A stretch of 61,997 nucleotides of DNA from Symbiodinium natans (GCA_905221605.1 CAJNDS010002218.1:485001-546997); one strand, 5' to 3'; counted from the stretch's first letter, positions 22,301-29,100 are shown. The notes: generated by a model from the sequence alone, not told the origin. Program-made: numbers and translations.

Positions 22301-23332
22301 GCTCCCTAAGCTTCCCTACGCCTCCCTAGGCACCTACCCCGGCATGAACCCCTAAATCCTAGACCCCTAAACCCTAAACCCTAAACCCGAAACCCTAAAC
22401 CCTAAACCCCGAACCCTAAACCCCAAGCCCTCTGTATGATGGGACGTTTCTGGTGCGGCTTGGGAGCTTGCAGACTTGTGTCAGGAGGTTTGGAGATTCG
22501 GTTTCGGCCACTCCTGAGCCTTCCCCCTTAGCCCTAAACCCCAGCCCTAAACCCTAAACCCTAAACCCTAGCCCTAAACCCTAAACCCTATGAACTTTAT
22601 AAACCCTGTAAACAATAAATTCAACCCCCGAAGGACTGGACGCTGGTCGTGGTTTGCCATCGTCTCCACTACGTGCATGAGCCGCGTTCTCAGGGGATGG
22701 GACGGAAGACTTCGGGACGCCAACTGGGTTTAGGGTTTAGGGGGTTTAGGGTTTAGGGTTTAGGGTTTAGGGTTTAGGGTTTAGGGTTTAGGGTTTAGGG
22801 TTTAGGGTTTAGGGTTTAGGGTTTAGGGTTTAGGGTGCGCGTAGGGTTCAGGGTTTAGGACTTAGGTTCACGTTTGAAAGATTGCCCAGTAATGCCCTTC
22901 TCTTCGGGCAGTAAACGGCTAGGGGGCTTATTAGGGTCAAGGATGCCAAGTCGTACCTTTCATTCCCCTTTTTTGTAGGCAGAGGGGTCTCTTATAAACC
23001 AGCTTAAGCCCAACAGGGTTTAGGGCTTAGGGCTTAGGCTTAGGGCTTCTTAATCCCCCCCCCCCCCTTTCCCCCCCCCTTTCCCCCCCCTTCCCTTGCC
23101 TGCTTGGAGGAACGATCGGGTCCAGTTTAAGGGCCCTTACTAAACCCTAAACCCAAAGCCCTAAACCCTAAAGCCTAAACCCTAAACCCTAAACCCTAAA
23201 CCCTAAACTCCCAAGAAGGCCCAAAGATCCCCAAAACCCGAAGAACCTGACATACTCGCTTCGAGCACAAATCCCAGGTTCGACAATGTCTTCGTCTTCG
23301 AAGAGGGGCGCGTAGTGGAAGAAGGAGCCGGG
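345..23332 (+). CDS. ABCC-type (MRP-like) ABC transporter, C-terminal half, split into microexons
   Basis: Span of a split gene for an ATP-driven membrane exporter of the ABCC family. Order on the + strand matches the family: end of the TMD2 intracellular loop (SRSP...HFS, then STIRAYG), a W-containing membrane segment, TM segments, the linker before NBD2 (VSIERIMEY), NBD2 strand, GQDV...LPALRS, Q-loop QDPIFFAGT, the helical part, signature FSQGERQLLCLARVLM, Walker B LLLCDEPTAACDLATD, H-loop VVCHRLHYVHE and the closing FDNVFVFEEGRVVEEG. Reading phase agrees at twelve junctions I checked. The Walker A exon was not found; it should lie between 6627 and 7189, where the 100-N gap sits. TMD1-NBD1 would lie upstream of the window. 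Introns are filled with telomere-type repeats, and one holds the retrotransposon. Family assignment is secure; exact substrate and ends are unknown. Confidence 0.85.
962..994 (+). CDS. ABCC exon: GASTIRAYGHE
   Basis: Follows CTCCAG|G. Reads GASTIRAYGHE, the conserved 'GLSTIRAF/Y' loop that comes directly after the previous exon. The 5' splice site is GC (GCCTTG at 995); joining to 1854 gives in-frame GHE-ARFLQQN. Confidence 0.88.
1234..1590 (+). repeat. (GAA)n microsatellite, about 350 bp
   Basis: Nearly pure AAG/GAA triplets with one extra A near 1325 that shifts the phase and a TAA near 1585. It lies inside an ABCC intron between a TTTAGGG block and a CCCTTAAA block. All long ORFs here are homopolymeric artefacts. 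Confidence 0.97.
1854..1900 (+). CDS. ABCC exon: ARFLQQNMELL segment
   Basis: TTTCAAG|G, then ARFLQQNMELLGQTQ: the helix after TIRAYG in ABCC proteins. It ends with two bases of an Arg codon before GACCGAAG (GA 5' end) and joins to 2254 in phase. Confidence 0.82.
2254..2302 (+). CDS. ABCC exon: W-containing TMD2 segment
   Basis: TTGGAG|G, then TIYWFWVAQAWVSTSQ, corresponding to the 'RWL..RL' segment. The intron starts GAGGCAG; joining to 2882 gives STSQ-VLGTLALA in phase 0. Confidence 0.78.
2882..2940 (+). CDS. ABCC exon: TM helix VLGTLALAVIAGVV
   Basis: A clear CCATGCCGTTGCAG|G acceptor, then a hydrophobic helix VLGTLALAVIAGVVGCPSRA, as expected after the W segment. The 3' limit is uncertain (about 2927-2950). 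Confidence 0.75.
3500..3556 (+). CDS. Possible ABCC microexon
   Basis: This unique island lies between a CCCTAAA block and a TTTAGGG block, the usual exon setting here. It has CCCGAG|G on the left and GTACGT on the right. One more exon is needed between 2940 and 3848 for the phase to work, but the reading frame could not be fixed. Confidence 0.35.
3848..3891 (+). CDS. ABCC exon: AGLALSYAMSM
   Basis: TTCGAG|G, then LAGLALSYAMSMPR. 'AGLALSYAL' is the hallmark TM segment shortly before the ABCC linker. It ends in phase 0 before GACCGTGG (GA 5' end), which repeats the start of the next exon (GACCTG). Confidence 0.88.
4600..4656 (+). CDS. ABCC exon: last TM helix to linker
   Basis: TTTCGCCGCAG|G, then DLMYLSRRWASMEVEFVSI, matching 'L..LVR..S.LE..FVSVERI'. 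The intron starts GATGCTT; joining to 6031 gives VSI-ERIMEYARL in phase. Confidence 0.9.
4990..5235. other. Intron, no recognisable content
   Basis: Degenerate C-rich sequence with scattered CCCTAAA-like words. I see no coding signal or RNA gene. Confidence 0.5.
5236..5930. repeat. Non-telomeric intron segment with TGTCAGG minisatellite
   Basis: Free of telomere repeats. At 5386-5470, 21-22 bp units of the form TTTTAGTGGGAAAATGTCAGG repeat tandemly and then decay to about 5575. Related TTTTTGTCAGGTTTTGTTG units recur at 5700-5790. The short ORFs here encode only these repeats. Confidence 0.75.
6031..6077 (+). CDS. ABCC exon: linker before NBD2
   Basis: ATCTCAAG|G, then ERIMEYARLRTEEEA. Together with the previous exon this gives VSIERIMEY, the conserved 'SVERI.EY' linker between TMD2 and NBD2. 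The 5' splice site is GTCTGC. Confidence 0.9.
6580..6627 (+). CDS. ABCC exon: start of NBD2 (FPGRVRLR)
   Basis: A strong pyrimidine tract and GACAG|G, then in one frame RPFPGRVRLRVVLC, resembling 'WPxxGxIxFxxV' at the start of NBD2. The phase does not join directly to 6077, so one further small exon or a different splice choice is needed. Confidence 0.5.
6898..6997. other. Assembly gap, 100 N
   Basis: Exactly 100 N after a poly-T run, the usual placeholder for a gap of unknown size. It lies where the missing Walker A exon of the ABCC NBD2 would be expected. Confidence 0.99.
7189..7232 (+). CDS. ABCC exon: NBD2, QDVHSVSLPALRST
   Basis: GAGCCAG|G, then QDVHSVSLPALRST, matching 'GVDI..I.L..LR' between Walker A and the Q-loop. 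The 5' splice site is GTGAGG. Confidence 0.75.
7795..7822 (+). CDS. ABCC exon: Q-loop DPIFFAGTI
   Basis: GACAACAG|G, then DPIFFAGTI, the 'PQDPxLFxGTIR' motif around the Q-loop. It is the last ABCC exon before the intron that holds the retrotransposon. The GCCATCAGCC-like sequence at its end recurs just before the next exon at 18514. Confidence 0.82.
8970..8993 (+). CDS. Possible microexon
   Basis: GGCTTGTGCAG|G, then 23 bp coding EERMGIF before GTTAGG. The splice signals are good, but it is too short to assign. Confidence 0.3.
9908..9999 (+). repeat. CT-rich microsatellite at the 5' edge of the retrotransposon
   Basis: Three GAGCTCTCTC units, then nearly pure (CT)n to about 9999. A second CT tract bounds the element at 18026-18068. 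Confidence 0.9.
10000..10777 (+). other. LINE 5' leader
   Basis: Open frames exist in more than one phase (one of 258 codons from 10044), but their amino-acid content (W, C, R rich, no motif) looks like untranslated DNA. No promoter element is recognised. Confidence 0.5.
10778..11183 (+). CDS. LINE ORF1, N-terminal part (basic/proline-rich)
   Basis: Starts at an ATG (MPPWHKRKGHRARV...) and carries RPDGTRRRTQGELEARAERQ, a motif that recurs at the start of the second ORF (EDGTRRRSAGELAKRA). Then come PPPP runs, an acidic EVVEVVDVEDVEED tract and a serine run. The frame stays open to 11341, but beyond about 11180 the protein-like sequence is in another frame (the Tpt1 domain). Probably an RNA-binding ORF1-type protein fused to Tpt1; this is inference. 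Confidence 0.65.
11185..11775 (+). CDS. Tpt1/KptA RNA 2'-phosphotransferase domain encoded by the LINE
   Basis: A 196-codon frame with the full Tpt1/KptA fold pattern. Tpt1 uses NAD+ to remove an internal RNA 2'-phosphate. Visible motifs: ILRHD (R28-H29), DTDRKGRFE (70-78), IRAVQGH (88-94, R89), FHGT (122-125), RAHIHM (147-152), GVRADSEVVLVM (158-169, R160) and SRNGYLLT (184-191). The family's essential Arg-His-Arg-Arg set is therefore present. Upstream the frame is open from 11029 without its own obvious start, so it is probably the C-terminal part of ORF1 after a -1 shift, indel or splice. A separate start at 11185 is possible. It ends 370 bp before the next ORF start. The domain looks intact; activity is inferred. 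Confidence 0.9.
   Translation: MSSGGAANSGLWRASAPYQWDTYSCILRHDAVRLRVPILGDGTCDLRTLVQVRDLRQLGVTEGEVLYVVDTDRKGRFEEIQYPSGPRIRAVQGHNRQVQARLDDTRMYETLTARSVVGLTAFHGTRRDRLAEIMNSGLQAGGPRGDRAHIHMATSMDGVRADSEVVLVMNPEILLAAGLTLFRSRNGYLLTPDAIA
11776..12145 (+). other. LINE inter-ORF spacer
   Basis: Open in the frame of the next ORF but without a protein-like pattern. It ends CTTGCGCAG directly before the ATG at 12146, so an acceptor-type AG abuts the start. No RNA gene seen. Confidence 0.45.
12146..13530 (+). CDS. LINE second ORF: Ala/Pro-rich protein of unknown fold
   Basis: Start chosen at MDQDRGNYWRPHGG because the next residues (EDGTRRRSAGELAKRATRAA) match the N-terminus of ORF1; the frame is open from 11762. 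About 200 residues of Ala/Pro/Thr/Gln low complexity ending in PPPPPPPP are followed by a folded-looking region (IWGIFDSVREISHRLKAAGH to WWDSLANRELAFAQFFPRP, about 12860-13360) that I do not recognise. The frame stays open to 14152, but past about 13530 it overlaps the next ORF and is no longer protein-like. Possible role as second structural protein; not shown. Confidence 0.6.
13764..16892 (+). CDS. LINE endonuclease-reverse transcriptase
   Basis: A 1042-codon frame. The true start may be later than the first ATG, since the protein-like sequence begins near residue 40 (KTAKRAFQRALRRAQLHGT). The APE-type endonuclease spans about residues 105-345: LNAGGL (N112), QETHW (E141), GGDFN (D254, N256), QIDF (D317), SDH (335-337); all key positions are present. 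The RT spans about 655-960: QRPISL, VDCSKAFDTVD (D761), RGVRQGCALAPSLW and YADD (855-858), then KYLGV and a thumb-like region. The frame stops at GRGTKL, where related elements continue, and the remaining C-terminus is found in another frame from about 16871. It makes cDNA by target-primed reverse transcription (family knowledge). Confidence 0.93.
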   Translation: MVVRVPPRHPEGLVLQVSLLTRLSRSLEVGMFLTCWLPPTFKTAKRAFQRALRRAQLHGTTMYRGRCRTLQELGGRPGAVFTSKGLPGSSTAAPSRSPYAKHGPRLTVLTLNAGGLSQDAWDEVQIWIHDQCTQDIILLQETHWSHSNMFFLPRYIVIHSGTAGHRHQGCAILLSKQRFTPSRVRWAPIVPGHLLHVRASLGTKPVDVVCLYQHCWSHNGDTASLLQRRERLWVQLDKLLGGVPRRNVLVLGGDFNVGGRMDGQAFGPGTKSARAPPPDQPLFQSLLQTHSLQAINTWKSGLRACTFQNGETFTQIDFLIGHAHQVDDMARGAESDHNCPVLKWRYGPLHHPVYGSFPACWYATAPATPSVPKQAKLSLAQTPEAIRAFREKLALALPNAETPQELNDCLQEAATPLMVEEPRPPLSHLPQVRGFVGAMWEARRRALEVSWSTGLSVLPLSLSNIWDVVVRLHFTARVRMLRSVWQGWCSAARYLALRRALRKTSRKARRQVMDDRISAAAQAEQQGDRSALFAVVRTFMPKQPRMRTQLRGPEGELLSSAAEADAYEAYCRTVYAPALSAREELPPLAPPAENTAPPVSLTLEHVLQALRSFSARSPSSGSHPALLICPHLHRLYLRARPPAAVFPPLWADSWLTWLPKQGKTGTTPAEQRPISLTDFGGKAVTKAFTSQLQPTLREALAPWPQFAYLGGRCIEHAIARVTAHCVAVRDRLASGRVTLKQRRAGSGPQGQCYGGVMVSVDCSKAFDTVDRQVLKSELCSAGVHPEDVDFIMRMHTAISYHPVPKDPRRAVHSTRGVRQGCALAPSLWSLITVALLRALAEKCGTQWVTDLVTMYADDLLETWEVYTRKDLDLLMQAVSQSFQLLEALGLQVQPQKTKVVLALRGRQARLWIRRDTLDTPDGRVLLIPTPNGKPHHLPIVSSIKYLGVVLSYGDFEGATLTHRLSCAEANRSRILRILHSRSVSLRRRVQLWRACVFSSAVYGLHVVGLWPKHLRRLTVALVRHLRAIAGSPWRRSGRGTKL
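16871..17839 (+). CDS. LINE C-terminal zinc-finger region (frame-shifted)
   Basis: Continues the RT protein in a different frame. The frame is open from at least 16871, so the first ATG (16958) is probably not a real start. Counting from 16958, zinc-finger motifs are C61-C64-H74-H79, C103-C106-H119-H124, C198-C201-H214-H219 and C244-C247-H257-C261, in keeping with nucleic-acid binding near the end of LINE ORF2 proteins. The break from the RT frame (between about 16855 and 16890) needs one insertion or deletion, or programmed shifting. The stop is TAG at 17837-17839. Confidence 0.8.
   Translation, partial: RQRNQTLVESSWSTKDPQVSHPRVLGRLRVVNEALTRLSSSLRAQTEAVQGELVDQVLPSPPRSREGAPWGQLVHSSGGLKEALFHCWHCDLCFAELAALKRHLQDAHDAHTLPVSSETGFREHSVGGMPVCAHCQADLVSWNNFKRHHRYRHCPVLWLRTQQSQDVSPPQDDPPPVPPVPMESSTLSAPQAWIPLADWPQLRDAPMSQWLEIFRIPSAAQILREGCAQCGQWLVSIKSIKLHYKHVHPDIYAAWAKPAAADCRRFGRVLSPCPHCHQSITRTDIHCSTCPALWQARLVSYLKAVESFGAELLCSLSSALLG
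17840..18068 (+). other. LINE 3' region ending in CT repeat
   Basis: Unique 3' UTR-like sequence, then (TC)n from about 18026 to 18068, directly followed by CCCTAAA repeats of the host intron. No poly-A. Confidence 0.7.
18514..18552 (+). CDS. ABCC exon: IRARPFGNASA
   Basis: Reads PIRARPFGNASA, resembling 'GTIRxNLDPFGxxS' that follows the Q-loop motif. It ends at a GTAGGG 5' splice site. It is the first ABCC exon after the retrotransposon. Its start is approximate because CATCAGCC is repeated at the donor exon. Confidence 0.6.
18774..18906. mobile_element. MITE-like element, AGGAGGGACC family
   Basis: Left end AAAGGAGGGACCCTGG and right end ...GGTCCCTTCTAGGGGTCCCTC are imperfect inverted repeats around an AT-richer centre. 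Related to 19700-19828 and 43197-43308. Confidence 0.55.
19253..19323 (+). repeat. Homopolymer C71, pyrimidine tract of the next exon
   Basis: 71 consecutive C ending 12 bases before the ABCC acceptor at 19334. It acts as, or has expanded from, the polypyrimidine tract. The complementary strand could form G-quadruplexes; the length may be assembly-sensitive. Confidence 0.9.
19335..19400 (+). CDS. ABCC exon: helical subdomain before the signature
   Basis: GTGCCAG|G, then LEGRVAGLAQGLDAAALTPD, the 'L..LPxGLDT.V' part of ABCC NBD2. The intron starts GCTTCC; joining to 20006 gives LTPD-VEENGLNFSQGER in phase 0. Confidence 0.85.
19700..19828. mobile_element. MITE-like element, AGGAGGGACC family
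   Basis: Near-perfect terminal inverted repeats AAAAGGAGGGACC and GGTCCCTCCTTTT (about 19707-19719 and 19811-19823) enclose an AT-rich core. About 130 bp, in an ABCC intron. Confidence 0.7.
20006..20042 (+). CDS. ABCC exon: signature motif NFSQGER
   Basis: CCTAAG|G, then VEENGLNFSQGE plus one base. The 5' splice site is GTTGCT; joining to 20837 completes FSQGERQLLCLARVLM, the ABC signature. Confidence 0.93.
20837..20876 (+). CDS. ABCC exon: QLLCLARVLMER
   Basis: TTCCAAG|G, then QLLCLARVLMER, the helix after the signature. It ends with two bases of a Thr codon before GTCGCC; phase agrees with 21381. Confidence 0.93.
21381..21456 (+). CDS. ABCC exon: Walker B LLLCDEPTAACDLAT
   Basis: CAGCCAG|G, then EDEEPPLGPPLLLCDEPTAA and CDLAT. 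Asp-Glu of DEP are the Walker B Asp and catalytic Glu positions. The intron starts GAGCC; joining to 21951 gives DLAT-DRHIHDTLL in phase. Confidence 0.93.
21951..21992 (+). CDS. ABCC exon: DRHIHDTLLHGLDK
   Basis: TTGTTTCAAG|G, then DRHIHDTLLHGLDK, the helix after the D-loop. The donor AAG|GACGGG closely repeats the next acceptor AAG|GACTGG (22634). Confidence 0.9.
22634..22680 (+). CDS. ABCC exon: H-loop VVVCHRLHYVH
   Basis: CCGAAG|G, then DWTLVVVCHRLHYVH plus two bases. The His of CHRL is the switch histidine. The GC donor joins to 23278 as YVHE-FDNVFVF. Confidence 0.93.
23278..23332 (+). CDS. ABCC exon: FDNVFVFEEGRVVEEGAG
   Basis: AATCCCAG|G, then FDNVFVFEEGRVVEEGAG, the closing strand pair of an ABC NBD ('DRVLVLDxGRVVExG'). 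The donor is GTGAGG in phase 0. The final exon with the stop codon was not identified. Confidence 0.92.
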
Positions 23333-23439
23333 GTGAGGGTTTAGGGTTTGGGGTTTGGGGTTTGGGGTTTAGGGTTTAGGGTTTAGGGTTCAGGGGCATA
23401 GGGGCATAGGGGCTTAGGGTACAAGGGGATAAGGGGCTC

Positions 23440-23540
23440 TGAGGGAAGTTATATGATATATGTTCCCTGAATATGGTCCCTTACCTTCCTTAAAGGGTTC
23501 TGAGGTATGGGCCGTGTAACTACCCCTAAGAGGGGTTTAC
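23440..23540. repeat. Dispersed repeat, TATGGTCCCTT family
   Basis: Contains ATGGTCCCTTACCTTCCTTA then AAGGGTTCTGAGGTATGGG, closely matching 37755-37806 and 58298-58345. Confidence 0.65.
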
Positions 23541-23691
23541 AGGTTTGTACATGTGTGCGACAGGGGTTTGTAGGGTGTGAAGCGTATGGTCTAGGGTTCA
23601 GAAAGTTCCCCTAGAGTCTACTCAACTTAGGGAACCTCTGCTGTGACTTTGGTACTCATTTAGTTCCAGTAAACCCTAAATCCTGAACCCT

Positions 23692-23814
23692 ACAGGGTGG
23701 GGCCCCCTTACTATACTAACTGTAGTTAAGGGACTTATAACCTAACTTAGGGTCCTTATAACCCAATTTAGGGGCCCTTATAAGTCTACTTATAACTAGG
23801 GGGCCCCACCCTGT
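23692..23814. mobile_element. MITE-like element with GGGTGGGGCCCCCT ends
   Basis: ACAGGGTGGGGCCCCCTTA on the left and its near-perfect reverse complement (AACTAGGGGGCCCCACCCTGT) on the right; 123 bp with an AT-rich core of repeated TTATAA words. Confidence 0.75.
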
Positions 23815-24904
23815 AAACGCTAAATCTGAGCCCTTAAACCCGTCAGCAAAACTCGGATCGTCGGCCCTCTTGCCTGAGCCCTTGCTTTTTGAGGCCGTGG
23901 GTTTTGGACGTTTAGGATCTTCAGGTTCACTGAGGGTTTAGGGTTCAGGGTTTAGAGTTTTAGGGTTTAGGGTGTAGGGATTTCGGGTTTTGGCCCCAGA
24001 AAGGTGCTGGAAACAGATGCACTCGATTGAAGGGCTTGTGGCTCCCTGGGATTCGGACTTGGTACGTGGTCTCAGAGTTAAGAGGGCTTAAGAGGGCTTC
24101 AGAGAGTCTAAGAGTTTCAGAGGCTGGGTTTTGGAGTACTGTACTTTAATACTTTTTTTGGTTCTGGATTCCTATTATAGCTACTTATACCTAAAAGTAT
24201 ATACTTTTTTTCCAGGGTCTACTCCAAAGGTAGGGAGGGACTTGCGGTCTCGGAGCTTCTGGGATTTAGGGGGTTTTCGGGTGTCGGGGTTTCGGGCTTC
24301 GTCTTGTTTGGGTGGAATTCAGCACAGGCCTATGGAAGGCCTAGCTTGGGATGGTCCCCTGATACTGACAGTCCCCATTAGTACCCTACTATCGTCCCGA
24401 TAAATTGCTGTTCGTATAAGGGGCGAACATCCCAAGGCCTAACCAGGCTGTTTCTTCGGGAGGCGCCAACACACATAGGTCGCTCCCCATACCTGAGATG
24501 CCCTAGAAACCCTACACCCGAAACCCGAAACCCTAAACCCGAAACCCGAAACCCTAAACCCTAAACCCTAAACCCTAAACCCTAAACCCTAAACCCTGAA
24601 CCCTGAACCCTGAACCCTGAACTCTGAACCCTGAACCCTGAACTCTGAACCCTGAACCCTGAACCGAGCCAAAACAAGGCAGAAGCCCAGAAGGCAAGCA
24701 CCCTTTCATGGAGGTCGTCCCTTGGGATGTTCCCCCTTTTACTAGCAGTCCTTCATAGGGAGTATCAAGGGTTTTAGGGGTGTTTAGGGTTTAGGGTTTA
24801 GGGTTTAGGGTTTAGGGTTTAGGGTTTAGGGTTTAGGGTTTAGGGCTGTTAGCATACGAGGAAAGCATCCCAAGCTCTGACTCTCTGCAACGCACAGGAT
24901 CTCC

Positions 24905-24955
24905 AAAGGACCTGCTGGCCGATGGTGCTGAGGTCCTTTGTCGCACCTTGATGCC
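24905..24955 (+). CDS. Possible exon
   Basis: CAACGCACAG|G acceptor; one frame reads SPKDLLADGAEVL. Unassigned. It might belong to the upstream half of the ABCA gene, but no motif supports that. Confidence 0.25.
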
Positions 24956-26122
24956 CTTGTATCCCTAAAATGCATACCAAAAAGTTTAGGGTTTAGGGTT
25001 TAGGGTTTAGGGTTTCGGGTTTCGGGTTAGGGGTTTGGGGTTTAGGGTTTACGGAACCCATAAACTCGGAAAGCTCTAAGACCCCCCCCCCCTCTCATCC
25101 CGGCCCTAAGTGGGGTTTGTGGAAGCTCCGCGCTTTAGTGACGCAGGCGTTCCGGATGTGCGTCCTTAGCTTTTTAGGGTTTAGGGTTTAGGGCTTAGGG
25201 CTTAGGGCTTTCGAGCCGTCAAGCTAGGGTTCTTGGAGCTTCAGGGTTTCTGGAAGCCTTTTCAACCCGAATTCTGGAGGCCCAAACCCTGAACCCCAAG
25301 CTCCAAACCCTAAACCCCAAGCCCTAAACCCCAAACCCTAAACCCTTTCTGCTTTAAACCCCAAACCCTAAACCCTTTCTGCTTAACTCCACGAGAGGCT
25401 GGCCACCCCTCACAAGGGCTTCTGACGAAGATGTGCCGCCAGCAAGGAGTGTTGTAGAAGGACTCTGAACCCTAAACCCTAAACCCTAAACCCTCAACCC
25501 TAAACCCTAAACCCTAAACCCTAAACCCTAAACCCTAAACCCTTTTGATTCCTGGACGTCTCTGGGACCTAGCGAAGCCCCTCAGTCTGAGCTGCCACAA
25601 AGCCTGGCAGCCTGGATCTCGGGATTCCTGTGGCGTTGAAGCTAGGGTTTAGGGTTTAGGGTTTAGGGTTTAGGGTTTAGGGTTTAGGGTTTAGGGTTTA
25701 GGGTGTAAAGTTTAGGGTTTAGGGTTTAGGGTTTAGGGTTTAGGGTTTAGGGTTCAGGGCTTAGGGTTCAGGGTTTTGGGTTTAGGGTTTAGGATTCAGG
25801 GTTCAGGGTTCAGGGTTCAGGGTTTAGGGTTTAGGGTTTAGGGTTTAGGGCTTGATGCTTTGGGAGTGCGGTGATGTCTTTTGAGGCAGCAACAGAGCAA
25901 CTGTAGTTCTTACTGGCACCTGAACCCTAAACACCCTCTGACCCTATAAGGCCTATGAACCCTATGAATCCTATAAACCCTACATAAACCCTACTGAATA
26001 AATCCTACATACACCCTTTAGGACCTAAAACCCTATACAAACCCTACATAAACCCTGAATAAACCCTATAAAGCCTAAGCCCTATACTGCTCAAACCTAC
26101 CCATGTGAGCGCTGGGGGGCTT

Positions 26123-26152
26123 GGGATGTCGCCCGTGCGACAGACGGCTTGG
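26123..26152 (+). CDS. Possible ABCA exon after Walker B (GMSPVRQTAW)
   Basis: Reads GMSPVRQTAW, close to 'GMDPxxRRxxW' after the Walker B of ABCA NBDs. It joins well to the next exon (W-DCLRQKKEGRT). The boundaries are ambiguous, and Ser stands where Asp is usual. Confidence 0.45.
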
Positions 26153-29100
26153 ACAAAATGGGCGTGCAGGGCTTAAGGTTTAGGGTTATGGCGGTATAGG
26201 GTTCTAGGGTTTAGGGTTTAGGGTTTAGGTTGGGGTTTAGGGTTTAGGGTTAGGGTTTAGGGTTTAGGGTTTAGGATGGTTTGGACGGGGTTTGGGGATT
26301 TTACAGGCTTCGGTTCCTCTATGAAGGTGCGACAGGGCAGGCTTGGAACCGAAACAGGGTCCTCTTCGCGTGCATGCGGTGGATTTTTTTGTTTGTGACC
26401 TTAAGCCCTAAACCCTGAACCCTGAACCCTCCACCCTAAACCCTACACCCTGAGCGGGTGGACTTTGAGAGAATGGATTCCTGGGACTGAGTCCCAGCCC
26501 CTGGTGAAAGAGCCCGACGATCACAGGGGGGGGGCGCTAGTTTAGGATTGAGGGTTTAGGGATTTTCAGGCTTCAGAAACCCGCCTTCTCTGTTGCACAT
26601 CCCTCGTGCAGGACTGCCTGCGGCAGAAGAAGGAGGGGCGCACGCTGATTCTGATGCTGGTCTGAGCTGGCTTAGGGTTTAGGGTTTAGGGTTTAGGGTT
26701 TAGGGTTTAGGGTTTAGGGTTTAGGGTTTAGGGTTTAGGGTTTAGGGTTTAGGGTTTAGGGTTTAGAGTTTAGGATTTAGGGTTTAGGGTTTAGGGCTTC
26801 TAAACAGGAACTCCTAAACCCTGAAGCCTAAGCATCGTGCCGTTTGGTTTTTGCATCCTTCTTCCGCGAGGCTGGACATCTTGGGGGAACCCTAAAAACC
26901 CTAAACCCCAAACCCCAAGCCCTAAACCCTAAACCCTAAACCCCAAACCCCACACCCTAAACCCCAAACCCCAAACCCTAAACCCTAAACCCTTGGCCCA
27001 AGCAATCAGTCAGTCAGGCTCAGCCTCCGCCAAGGATGCTATTGGGTTTACCGGTTCCTGGTTTCCCACTTCTTGGGGGTTGGGCTGTGAAAGGTTTGGG
27101 GTTTAGGGTCTAGGGGTTAGGGTTTAGGATTTAGGGATCAGGGTTTAGGGTTTAGGGCTTGGGGTTCAGCATCTCAAGTTCGAGCATTCACTAGTTCAGC
27201 TCGCGACTTCGGTTTTGAATATCTACCCAACCACTCATTGGATCCCAGAACATTAGGAGCAGATTTTACTTTACTGTTCCAGTGCCATAAACCCACCCAC
27301 ACGATTTGTCGTTAATTTAAGTTTCAATGACTTCGTGGTTCAAGGCCAATCGTTCGTGGTTCACGGCAAGGCTGTTCGAGGGTGGGAGTCCTCCAGTCCT
27401 CTCAACCAAGCCCGAAAAAGCAAACCGGGCCAAAAAACACACGGAGCCGATCGGCTCCTGCAGCCCTCTCAGCCAAGCCCCCACCCAACAAAGGCCCAGA
27501 TAAGTTTCGTAACAGCTCGGCTCCTCTCAACCAAGTTCAAGGCCATGAGGTTAGCAAAATTTGGGGCGTTTTTTGTTGTGTCCTTTCATGTCAAGGCTAC
27601 GGCAGCGCAAGCAAGCGATGCAGTGGCAAGAAACTGAGGTTAACAAAATTAGGTGTTTTTTTCTTGTGTCCGCTCGTTTCAAGCATAGGCATTTAAAGCT
27701 GAGATGATTGGAGCAATTGTTGGTTTTTGTCCGGGAATTGTTGGTGCTTGCCTGCGAATTGTTGGTGCTTGTCCGCGAGTTGATGGTGGAAAACCACGAA
27801 TCCAGTAGCCATTGAGTATACATAGGTTTCAGAGGGTTTACTAAAACCTAGGGTTTGCGGTTTAGGGCTACTTGCTCTCTGGTGGGTAAAGAAAGATCCC
27901 CCTACAGAGGAAGACTCCGGTGGCATGACAAACGAAAACGCTTGCCCTAAACCCTAGACCCTAAACCCTAAACCCTAAACCCTAAACCCTAAACCCTAAA
28001 CCCTAAACCCTAAACCCTAAACCGGAGAGATGAGTGTCTTGCTACTCAGGACGACACATTTCATGGACGAGGCTGGCAGAAAGCAGGGCTCAGCTTTGAG
28101 GGCTCATGGTTTCCATCGAACCCTAAAGTTCAGGGTTTAGGGTTGAGGGTTTAGATTACATAGCCCTAAACCCTAAATCCTAAACCCCATACACTCTCGG
28201 CCCTTAAGGGTGTAGAGGTTCCCCAAACCCCAAACATCGCCCAAGTTGAGTCACTTCAGCTGGTGCGAGGCGGAGACGCTCGGGGATCGCATTGCCATCA
28301 TGGCCGTTCCGGTCTCGGCTAGTAGGGTGGCAGGCTAAAAGGGTTTCGGGGCTTGGAGTGTCGGGGCTTGGGGTGTAGGGGTTTGGGGTTTGGGATTTAG
28401 GGTTTTGGGCGGGTTTAGGGTTTAGGATTTGGGGTTCAGCGTTTTGGGTTTTAGGGATTTGGGGTTTAGGGCTTGCTTAGGGTTCACAAGCCCTCTCTGC
28501 GTCCGCACGTAGCACAGCATCTGGCACCTCATCACATCAAGTCTCCTGACTTTGTTGCTCCAAATGCTGCGTAGGCTGCCCTTGTGGATCTGTTCTGGGC
28601 AATGCTCGTAATCCGACACCCTAAACCCTAAGCCCAGTGCAAGCCTTTAGTGTTCCGAAAGGCCACCCTCAGTCCCAGCCGCTCGATGTTCGACCCTACA
28701 GACTGTAGACCCTAAAGAGCCCAAACCCTGGGTGAAGTTGAAGAAGTTCCTGTATGCTTGGAGGTTCATGGTACTTATGAACCAAGGATAACTGTGCTTA
28801 TAAGTGTACTTGTAGGGTGTAGGGTTTAGGGTTGGGTTTAGGGTACTTATATATACGTGCGCTTATAACCATACTAGGGGCTTAGAAGTGGGTTATAAGT
28901 ACAGCTATAATTGGCTAGTTTGTGCCATGAACCTCCAAGTGTGGTTTGGTTTTTGTGCCTGAACTCTGACTGAAGGGTTTAAGGCACTTATCGGGCTTTT
29001 ATAGGGTTTAGAGGCTTTGCAGGGCGCATGGGGCTTACAGGGCATACTTATACTGCTTGTGGCGGCTTTTGTAGGGTTTAGGGTTTAAACCCTAAGCCCT

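Noticed and set aside
23333-26120. Walker A or signature exon for the ABCA gene
   Set aside because: Several islands were translated in all frames; none gave a GxxGxGK[ST] or LSGG-like motif.
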